DNA of 34,388 nucleotides from Planctomycetota bacterium (GTDB taxonomy: Bacteria; Planctomycetota; Phycisphaerae; WQYP01), in NCBI GenBank assembly GCA_021808105.1, contig JAKBCC010000032.1, positions 1 to 34,388 of the forward strand, read 5' to 3'. Below, one piece after another: positions 14,905 through 21,988 of this stretch; within the stretch, counting starts at the first letter, position 1; each line of letters opens with the position of its first letter. Under the pieces are notes generated by a model. That model saw only the letters and a list, made by a program, of their open reading frames with translations. It was not told the DNA's origin and made no database searches. A program made the position numbers and the translations under genes.

Positions 14905-17844
14905 TCAGCGTCCAACTGCTGTCAGCCGCAGCGTTTCGCCGGCACGCATGGCAAGCGACAGCGTTTTTCCTTTGATGGTCCTCTCCGGATGGCGCAACTG
15001 CGCCACCGCTACCCGTCGGCCCGGCCACGGATTCACAAGATGGCATTCTCCACCACGCTCACTGATGATTTGTACATACGCAACGCGCCCCTGATGCAGC
15101 CGACTGGAAATTAAAAAATCTCCACACGCCAGGAGATTTCCGAAGGACGCATTCTGATTTTTCGGCCAGTTTGGAAACACCAGAATATTCTTCTGATAGC
15201 TCTGAAGAAACATACCGCAGATTGTCGTCGGAACGGTGGCAAAATTTTCCGTTCCGCCGCCGCCCATCTGAAAAAGAAAATCAGGATAGGAAAAATGACT
15301 GATCAACATATCAAGATGATACAAGATTTTATTCGGATCATACCCCACCGCCGCGCATGCCGGATAAAAACTGGATGTGTTGTTGTAGTCATACCAAGTC
15401 TTCTGAAAGCTTACCGTATTAAGCGCTGCAGCCAGTTGGCTTTTTGGACTTTCCAGGCCAATCGCCCAGGCGGGAAAAATGACTTGATGCGAATTCATCC
15501 CCGCCGAAGATCCGCTGATGCGCACCGGCGGATGCACGGAAAGCAATTGGCCCAGATTGATCCATTGCGAACCAGTCAACGCATCACGAATCACGAATTT
15601 TCCTTGCACAGCCGCGCTGCCGACCGCATGGACAATGCCGGCAATGGAAGCCGCCGGCACGATTGGCAACGGACTTAAGTGCGCGAGGATATGTCGCCAC
15701 TGCCCGGCATCCGGGTCATTTAATTGCAGGCTATGATTCATATCCAGCAGCCCGGAATACAGCATCCGTAAAAAGGCGATGCTGGTCGCCGGGTTTACGT
15801 CATGGGGCGAATGCAATTCATCGGCGGCGTCGTTAAAGTCTATGTATATGCCATTCTTCAGCACCAGGTAATGATCCCAGAACCGCGCCACGCCGCGGAG
15901 AAATGGATATACCTTCCGTGCATAAGCTTTACTGCGGGTGTAACGCCAGCGTTGCAGGCAATCCACGCAGGAGAACAACGCATCAGATTTCTGCCGAAGT
16001 GTTTTTGCGCCGTCCGCGCTCCAGCCGGGCGGCGGGCTTAAGTGGCAATAGTAAAACAAGCCCTGATAATGCCGATGCCGCGCCAAACCATGCCCGCGCT
16101 GCATCCAATCCAGCAGAGCCTGATCATAATTATCCGCCAGTGCCACATGATTGGTCGGGTACGCCGCCCAATAAGGGGCTTCGTAATTGTAATCCAGCGT
16201 GTAATCGCCATTCCAGCCCATGTGCGGCGAGGTAATAAAATTACCCCACAAACCGGGCGCAATTTGTCCCGGTGCACTGCTGCACGCAAAAACATACAGC
16301 GACCCGTACCAGAAATTCTCAATGGGCTTATTGGCTATGTGAATATAGGATCGCCCCCAGAAGTTCTTCCACCATGCCAGATGCCGGTTCCATAGTTGCT
16401 CCACATCTGAAATATTTAATGCATGGAGCATTTTTAATGATGCCGCGCGATAATGGGCTGCATCCCGGTTATCCAGCACGGATACCAATATCGTTGCATC
16501 AGCTCCGGGTTGCAGCGTCAGCGATACGCGTGTGTTCATAACGCGTACACTTCCGCCAATAATGCGGAACGCCAGCAGTCCTTCCGGGGAGGCACCGTTA
16601 AAAGCAATCTGTTTATCGCCCGGGTGAATCGCATTCCAGTCCCACTGCGGGCCGACAACTTGCGCGGCCGTGGGAAATTGATTCGTGGCTGCCACGGATT
16701 GGCCATTGACCACCAGTGAAAGTCTCATACCATCATAAATGGCTGCAACATGGGACCACTGATTTAATGCCAACCTTCCAGGCGCGGTAACCCGCACGCG
16801 ATTGAGCATCGCGGATAATTTTCCGTTGATGGTCGAAAAGGTAAACCCGTAAGAAATCTGCGGCGGATTGGGTCCCGGTTGCCCCCAATGTTGCCAGGTA
16901 TCACTGGTCATGGCGCTGAAAATCGCCTCTGCGCCCGTGGCTGATCTCGGATAAACCCATGCCGAGACGGTAAACGCCTGCTGAGGCATCATCAGATTGC
17001 CGCAATCAACGTGTGTTGAGTGGCCGCGGGGATGATCGTTGCGGCTGACAGGGCGTGTTAAAAATGCAAACCTCGTACCCGACGGCACCGCCTGCGCAGT
17101 TGCCGGCATGTCACCCAGCATTCCCGCGGCAACCGCCTTTGGTAACACCCTTACGTCGGCGATCACGCCATGAAACGGCCCCGCCGGATCACGCCCGCTG
17201 GGCATACCAATTCGCGCATCGACCGTATCAGGTGATACCAGCAGATAGTTTAATTTACCGCGGTTGCCGGACATTCCCACCGCGCCGGCTGTACCCCACG
17301 CATCCAATAATTTCGGGCGAATAATCAAAGGCCGTTGGCCGCTGTTATGCAGTTGCATAACCAGAAGATTTTCCGGAGTTGCCACCCATGATTTAAACTG
17401 CAAATCGTGCCCGGTGTTGGTAGTAAAATTCCCCACAACATCCGCAGGGCCGATATTTTCGCGCGTCAGATAATTCCCGTTATGCAACGCCGGAATGGAC
17501 AAACTAAGCCGCCCCACCGGCATGATGCGCCCGCGCAACACACTCCAGAAATCCTCGCGCCCGATATACATGGCAATATGATCGGTATTGCGCCCCTGAA
17601 TCGCCACCCCGACGCTGCCATTCCCAATCACCGGCCCATCCGGAAACTTATTCGTCGGCGCATGGCCGGGCGCATGTGTGCGAACACCCGATATTTTAGA
17701 AACGATTTTCCATGCCGCCTGCGACACAGAATTATTGACCGCAGCACCAGACGTTGCGGCACACAGTACCATCCCAAGCAAGGCAGCCAAAATGTTTGAC
17801 CGTCCAGCACCAAAGCGTATCCCGCCGCCCAAAATACTGCGCAT
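14905..17844 (-). CDS. Secreted GH95-like glycoside hydrolase with inserted LamG-like domain
   Basis: A 979-aa exported protein. A signal peptide lies at residues ~12-35 (SNILAALLGMVLCAATSGAA). The N-terminal domain opens with PVIGNGSVGVAIQG and MYIGREDFW, as in GH95 alpha-L-fucosidase/galactosidase-type enzymes. A concanavalin/LamG-like insertion spans about 278-395 (FTVSAWVYPR... NQWSHVAAIYDGMRLSLVVNG). The (alpha/alpha)6 barrel follows (WNGDYTLDYNYEAPYWAAYPTNH; ending FGNLLACGDFLISS). A C-terminal beta domain contains ERGGECHLVNPWPGR. The likely role is hydrolysis of plant or algal polysaccharide side chains; the exact substrate is unknown. The ATG at 17844 follows GGAGAG; the track's start is 48 codons upstream and would bury the signal peptide. 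Confidence 0.78.
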   Translation of the reverse strand: MRSILGGGIRFGAGRSNILAALLGMVLCAATSGAAVNNSVSQAAWKIVSKISGVRTHAPGHAPTNKFPDGPVIGNGSVGVAIQGRNTDHIAMYIGREDFWSVLRGRIMPVGRLSLSIPALHNGNYLTRENIGPADVVGNFTTNTGHDLQFKSWVATPENLLVMQLHNSGQRPLIIRPKLLDAWGTAGAVGMSGNRGKLNYLLVSPDTVDARIGMPSGRDPAGPFHGVIADVRVLPKAVAAGMLGDMPATAQAVPSGTRFAFLTRPVSRNDHPRGHSTHVDCGNLMMPQQAFTVSAWVYPRSATGAEAIFSAMTSDTWQHWGQPGPNPPQISYGFTFSTINGKLSAMLNRVRVTAPGRLALNQWSHVAAIYDGMRLSLVVNGQSVAATNQFPTAAQVVGPQWDWNAIHPGDKQIAFNGASPEGLLAFRIIGGSVRVMNTRVSLTLQPGADATILVSVLDNRDAAHYRAASLKMLHALNISDVEQLWNRHLAWWKNFWGRSYIHIANKPIENFWYGSLYVFACSSAPGQIAPGLWGNFITSPHMGWNGDYTLDYNYEAPYWAAYPTNHVALADNYDQALLDWMQRGHGLARHRHYQGLFYYCHLSPPPGWSADGAKTLRQKSDALFSCVDCLQRWRYTRSKAYARKVYPFLRGVARFWDHYLVLKNGIYIDFNDAADELHSPHDVNPATSIAFLRMLYSGLLDMNHSLQLNDPDAGQWRHILAHLSPLPIVPAASIAGIVHAVGSAAVQGKFVIRDALTGSQWINLGQLLSVHPPVRISGSSAGMNSHQVIFPAWAIGLESPKSQLAAALNTVSFQKTWYDYNNTSSFYPACAAVGYDPNKILYHLDMLISHFSYPDFLFQMGGGGTENFATVPTTICGMFLQSYQKNILVFPNWPKNQNASFGNLLACGDFLISSRLHQGRVAYVQIISERGGECHLVNPWPGRRVAVAQLRHPERTIKGKTLSLAMRAGETLRLTAVGR

Positions 17845-18007
17845 AAAACAACTCTCCAATTTCGTCCGAATACCACCTCCATGTATTAACTGCAAATTCC
17901 CCACTTTGCAAGCGGCATTGTCATGCGGCGTGCGCGTCCTCGCGCGCAGCCAAGCCGTGCGCAGCAAGGCACCAGCGGGGCTAGCCATCGACGACTATTG
18001 GCACTGG

Positions 18008-19015
18008 CTACCGAATCGCCGCACGCCGCCAAGGCAGATTCATCGCAGCCGTGCCGGTAACGGCTGCGGTCACAGTGCCGTTGTGCAACCGCACGATGAT
18101 AGGCGTTTGGGCAAACCATTCACGCGTGGCATCCAGCGTTGCGTGCAATGGAAGCGGGGAGTGGAACAGGCCACGCGTGGAAATGCCGGAACCCGATGGC
18201 ACACGGACAAATACGACATGCGGTGCCCGGCCGGAATTTACCTCACTCTGGGCCAGTTGTTCATATACAGGGATAGTCTCGCGGCATTCGCCGCAACTGG
18301 CGTGGTAAAACATAAGGGTCCAATTGCCGACTGCAAGGCGCTGGCCCAATGGCAATGCGTGCCATCCCGCCACTCCAGGCGCGGCAGTGCCAGTGGAAAC
18401 AATATGCGCCAGCACCGGCAGCCGATGGCCGAGCCAATGGTGCGGCTCCAGGATCACCAGTTTGCCGGGATCCGCAGTGGCCAGGCCGTTGGCGGCAGAA
18501 ACAACTTTTGGATGCAGGGCTGCCGCAGCAATACCCACAGCCAAGCCAATAGCGGCCGCAGCCACAACGGGCCATTTACGCCTTGACCAGCGCGATGGAT
18601 CAATATCTTTCTCATCCGGCTTGGCAAGGAATAGCAGCGCCAGCGCGATGGCCACGTCCAGAATAAATGTGAGCCAAGGGTTGACATGGACCTGCCCAAA
18701 ACAGCCGCAATCGGCTTTGCCGGCAATTGCTTCGTAAAACGTGTAACAAGCAAACGCGCTGAAACAGCCAACGGCGACTTTCCGCGCCGCTTTCGGCAAC
18801 GCCCCGCTAACCAGCCACAGGCCGAGGCAGATTTCAAAGGCGATTAAGGGTGGTTCAAGGCTGTGGGCGGGAAGGGGTGCAACGGAGTTGTGCCACAATC
18901 TCAATATCGCCGCCGAAAGCAACACTCCGCCCACAGCGGATCCAGCGACGCCCCGATGGATAGTTGCGCGCGATGACCTGCATGAAACATAACGACCAGC
19001 GTCAAGGGCGTTCAT
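18008..19015 (-). CDS. MauE/DoxX-like membrane protein fused to a thioredoxin-like domain
   Basis: A 335-aa membrane redox protein. Residues ~25-135 hold four predicted transmembrane helices with the MauE-type motif ADCGCFGQV (Cys103, Cys105). A fifth helix (WPVVAAAAIGLAVGIAAAAL) leads to an outside thioredoxin-like domain with FYHASCGECRETIPVYEQL (Cys241/Cys244, CxxC). By family, MauE proteins pass electrons across the membrane to a thiol-disulfide partner; here both halves are in one chain. The ATG at 19015 lies inside the end of the DUF1573 gene (14-nt overlap) after GGGAG, so the genes are coupled. I infer it serves disulfide formation or reduction in the small Cys-rich protein encoded upstream. 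Confidence 0.75.
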   Translation of the reverse strand: MNALDAGRYVSCRSSRATIHRGVAGSAVGGVLLSAAILRLWHNSVAPLPAHSLEPPLIAFEICLGLWLVSGALPKAARKVAVGCFSAFACYTFYEAIAGKADCGCFGQVHVNPWLTFILDVAIALALLFLAKPDEKDIDPSRWSRRKWPVVAAAAIGLAVGIAAAALHPKVVSAANGLATADPGKLVILEPHHWLGHRLPVLAHIVSTGTAAPGVAGWHALPLGQRLAVGNWTLMFYHASCGECRETIPVYEQLAQSEVNSGRAPHVVFVRVPSGSGISTRGLFHSPLPLHATLDATREWFAQTPIIVRLHNGTVTAAVTGTAAMNLPWRRAAIR

Positions 19016-20108
19016 GGACGGGCACTCCCTTGGATGGATTAGTTGGAACGAAAGCCAGATATGGCACGCGGAAGGCATAATTTCTCCCCCGATACCGCAC
19101 CAGTATCTTTATGAGCCCTGAATCATCGCCGGGGGTCTTTTTCGCGGTGAACCCAACCTCCACATCCCGCCGGACGGCCGTGCCGCCCGGTTTGAAGGAG
19201 AATTCGCTGGGGCTTGTGGCCGCGATGTGCAGCAACCGTATTGGTGCCTTTGACGCCGGGTTTCTCGGTAGCAGAACCAGCTGGGTTTCGTGGGTCGCTG
19301 CAGGCCGAACCGTTCCGATAAGCAACGCCGGCTGCGAGATAACGACCGGCCCCTGAACCCTCACGCGGATCGCTCGGTACATATGGTATTTAAGAGGAAT
19401 CCCATGGTTCCAGAACGTGAAAACGATGTGGCTAACCACCTCGCCGAGGTACCGCTTGGGCTGATAGGAAGCCTCTAGCCGCCAGCGGCCCGCTCCAGTA
19501 GGCCGGAGACTCGCATGCAAACCGGGATCGTCCGTGGAGCAGGTCACTCGGGTCCACGCCATAGCTAATTTCCCACGCGTCAACTCCAAGGGAGGCAGTG
19601 TCTTGGGCGGAGCTCCGAGGGGCATGCGGCCGAAGCTGAGGGTGCCCGATTGGGCGGGGAAATTTATCGGGTAGGTGGTGCTGATAAAAAATACATACGT
19701 GAATTGGACGGGCCTGCCCGCAACCTGACCCATGAGCGTCGCCCCCAATGTCTTCCGTTGCGCATAGCCGGATGGGAGTATAACAAATGTGAGCCGGGCG
19801 GCACCGCCGGGAGCCACCGTCGAGCGATCCAGCGTGCACCTCGTGCAGACACACGTGGGCTCGAGCCGGGTAAGATGGAGGGTATGCCCCCATACGTCCC
19901 TTACGAGAAATGTGTGGCCGACCGAGCGGTTTGGCAAGGACGGGGGGAAGTGGAAGTTGATCCTCCTGACCAAATCTTCCGACCTTGGCGCGGGTCCATT
20001 TCGAAACGGAAGCCGCCAAGCGGCTGCCAAGCCGGCTATCACTGCGGCCACACCGAACAGCACGGCAGCCCATCTCCCGTGCCCCAAAAGGCCCTTGATA
20101 CTGTTCAC
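19002..20108 (-). CDS. DUF1573-type anchored periplasmic protein
   Basis: A 368-aa protein with an N-terminal signal anchor (AAVLFGVAAVIAGLAAAW). The following beta domain has the DUF1573 hallmark: after VWGHTLHLTRLEPTCVCTRC (Cys86, 88, 91) comes a run like STVAPGGAARLTF. Two or more further Ig-like beta repeats follow (PAQSGTLSFGRMPLGAP and ISQPALLIGTVRPAATHE). DUF1573 proteins are extracytoplasmic and of unknown function, frequently beside MauE/thioredoxin genes. The start is a GTG with GGAG eight bases upstream. It overlaps the MauE-thioredoxin gene downstream and follows the LolA-like gene by 61 bp. Confidence 0.75.
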   Translation of the reverse strand: MNSIKGLLGHGRWAAVLFGVAAVIAGLAAAWRLPFRNGPAPRSEDLVRRINFHFPPSLPNRSVGHTFLVRDVWGHTLHLTRLEPTCVCTRCTLDRSTVAPGGAARLTFVILPSGYAQRKTLGATLMGQVAGRPVQFTYVFFISTTYPINFPAQSGTLSFGRMPLGAPPKTLPPLELTRGKLAMAWTRVTCSTDDPGLHASLRPTGAGRWRLEASYQPKRYLGEVVSHIVFTFWNHGIPLKYHMYRAIRVRVQGPVVISQPALLIGTVRPAATHETQLVLLPRNPASKAPIRLLHIAATSPSEFSFKPGGTAVRRDVEVGFTAKKTPGDDSGLIKILVRYRGRNYAFRVPYLAFVPTNPSKGVPVHERP

Positions 20109-20169
20109 AGCGGCGGCTCCATTATTTCAGTTCCTGTTTTCGGTGCCGGCGATCCGCGGCAGTCGTGGA

Positions 20170-21390
20170 TTATTTGCGCCCTTCGGACGCCCGCTGGTTT
20201 TTTCGCGATAGAATCAGGACGAGTCCCGACGCGACAGCCAAGAATCCAAAAATTACGGCAAGCAGAGCATCTCGCGGTTTTCCAGTTGCCGCTACCGGCG
20301 GAAGACCGGAGGCGACGCCGTTTCGGGCCTTCGCTCGCTGGCCTGAAGCATTTGCGAGTGCCCCGCCGGCACCGAGGCTCCCGGCTGGCCAAGATTTGAT
20401 GCCTATCACGCGCTGCGGTGGCCTAACTCCCCCCTCATAATAGATCGTTCGGTGCGCATCGGCATCATAGATTTGCCTTGCCAAACGGAAGTCGATCTGA
20501 AACGCTGCCGGACCAATGGGTTGGTTGATGGTGCACGACACAACCTTGGTCAGGTGATCAGCATACAGATTTCCGTGCCTCCCGCGAAACCGCCAACGGA
20601 AAACCATCGGGCAGTAGAATTTCCCGCCGGAAGTGGCGATGGCCTTGTAGGCGAGGATATCACCTCGACGGCACCACGCCCCCGTCTTGGCGTACACCGT
20701 CTCAACAACCTCGGGCAAAAACGCAACCTTTCTCCCGAACTTGACGCGCCAAAACGCGCGGTGTCCATTAACGGTCCCACGGAACGGAATTTGTGCGATT
20801 GCGCTGTAGCGGCTGTTTTTAGCAACAGCGACCCATGTCGCCTTGGCAATCGCGGTGCTCGCAGCGTTGGCACTGCGCACCACGGGCAGCCTGATAGCCC
20901 TATTAGGGTGACCGTCCCGGCTCGGATCAAGAAATTCGACCGCCGCGAAGAAGGGGTTCGGCGACATCAGGTGGCTGCTGGGCCAACGATGCTTCTGGTA
21001 AAATAAGTACCCTGACCCCCCGTCGAGACATTCATAGCGTTTCCCGTTATAAGCGCTGCGGAAGTTCCACACCGCCACGCCCGGCGGCACTGAGTCAGAT
21101 GAGGCAAATTCGTTGCCCTGGGCGTGGAAGCTGATCTTCGAATCTCCTTTTACCAGACGCGACTTCTTGCGTCGCCGAAGGTGCCCATCCAATACGGGAA
21201 CATGGAACCGCAATTGCACACGCGCCGTCAGGCTCACGGACGTTACCAATCGATACTCGTCGAACAGAGACCGCAACCTGCCTCCGCTGTCGGCTGCCCG
21301 GACCCCGTCCCAGCAACCTTGGACTGCCCAAGCACCCAAGATACTCAGACACAGGGCACGAAAGGGGAATGAATTTGGTAAAATTCCCAT
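20170..21390 (-). CDS. Membrane-anchored secreted protein, possibly LolA-like
   Basis: A 406-aa protein with an N-terminal signal (FRALCLSILGAWAVQGC) and a C-terminal transmembrane segment (LLAVIFGFLAVASGLVLIL) followed by a basic tail, so it is anchored at its C-terminus. The region VQLRFHVP... KISFHAQGNEFASSDS... SAYNGKRYECLDGGSGY reads like the repeated beta strands of LolA/LolB-type lipoprotein-carrier folds, but this is a weak resemblance. The ATG at 21390 has only a poor ribosome-binding site (GAAGGCGG further upstream). It lies in the middle of the Cys-rich peptide/DUF1573/MauE cluster, all on the minus strand. Confidence 0.65.
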   Translation of the reverse strand: MGILPNSFPFRALCLSILGAWAVQGCWDGVRAADSGGRLRSLFDEYRLVTSVSLTARVQLRFHVPVLDGHLRRRKKSRLVKGDSKISFHAQGNEFASSDSVPPGVAVWNFRSAYNGKRYECLDGGSGYLFYQKHRWPSSHLMSPNPFFAAVEFLDPSRDGHPNRAIRLPVVRSANAASTAIAKATWVAVAKNSRYSAIAQIPFRGTVNGHRAFWRVKFGRKVAFLPEVVETVYAKTGAWCRRGDILAYKAIATSGGKFYCPMVFRWRFRGRHGNLYADHLTKVVSCTINQPIGPAAFQIDFRLARQIYDADAHRTIYYEGGVRPPQRVIGIKSWPAGSLGAGGALANASGQRAKARNGVASGLPPVAATGKPRDALLAVIFGFLAVASGLVLILSRKNQRASEGRK

Positions 21391-21410
21391 AGAGGGGCCG
21401 CCTTCATTGT

Positions 21411-21629
21411 TTATCGTTGCCGGAGTTTTCCAACCTGCGCCAGCCGGGGCCTCGCGCACTGGGGGCACCGTGGCGCGTGGGCAACAAGCGTCAGGTCCCT
21501 GCCACCGAGGTTGTACCGGAGCCCGACCAAGCATACCCCGAACACGCCATCGGCGGCGCAGACCGGGGCCACCCGAGACCCGTTGGGGACCAAATCAGCA
21601 ATCAGGTGCAGCCACTTCCCTGCACCCAT
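21411..21629 (-). CDS. Possible small protein (72 aa) overlapping the Cys-rich gene
   Basis: The ATG at 21629 lies inside the end of the 106-aa Cys-rich gene (28-nt overlap, different frame) and the ORF fills the otherwise empty 210-bp gap, ending 20 bp before the LolA-like ATG. The product MGAGKWLHLIADLVPNGSR... ends with a CPQC motif and a basic tail. No ribosome-binding site of quality is seen. It may be real, a frameshifted tail of the upstream gene, or chance. Confidence 0.3.
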   Translation of the reverse strand: MGAGKWLHLIADLVPNGSRVAPVCAADGVFGVCLVGLRYNLGGRDLTLVAHAPRCPQCARPRLAQVGKLRQR

Positions 21630-21922
21630 CCGCCGCAGGCGGAGATCGTTACTCCCACCGTTTTCGTTTCCTGCCCGCAGCTACTTCCCGGTTGGTTGCC
21701 GCTGTCCAAACTTGTGGGGTCTGCCACAATCTCACCGGGGGTTACCACCATACAACTCGACGACGTCTGGCAACTGCCAGACCCAACGTAGCAGGCCGGT
21801 TCGTAACCAACTGCGGGGCGTGGTGCCGCCAGCGACGTGAGGATTGACGCCGCGAGGAATGTTACTCCCGCCACTGCGGCGGTGCGTGCAGCCATTTTTT
21901 TTCTGGGTTTTTGAATGCTCAT
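21602..21922 (-). CDS. Small secreted six-cysteine protein
   Basis: A 106-aa protein with AAGGA nine bases before the ATG. A strongly basic start (MSIQKPRKKMAAR) and hydrophobic core (AAVAGVTFLAASILTSLAA) form a clear Sec signal peptide with likely cleavage near PAVG-YEP. The mature ~65 residues carry six cysteines (ACY, SCQ, SSC, SSCGQ, SACGG, SGC) in a Ser/Gly-rich background, suggesting up to three disulfide bonds. No family is recognised. In Bacteroidota, short exported NVEALA-type peptides are encoded beside propeller, DUF1573 and MauE/thioredoxin genes, and this one sits in the same setting. It could be an extracellular peptide product. Confidence 0.65.
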   Translation of the reverse strand: MSIQKPRKKMAARTAAVAGVTFLAASILTSLAAPRPAVGYEPACYVGSGSCQTSSSCMVVTPGEIVADPTSLDSGNQPGSSCGQETKTVGVTISACGGWVQGSGCT

Positions 21923-21988
21923 GATAAGGGATCCTTGTTAATACAAAACCGATCTCCGGGACGGTACCGTACCGGCCCGTGAACCAGC

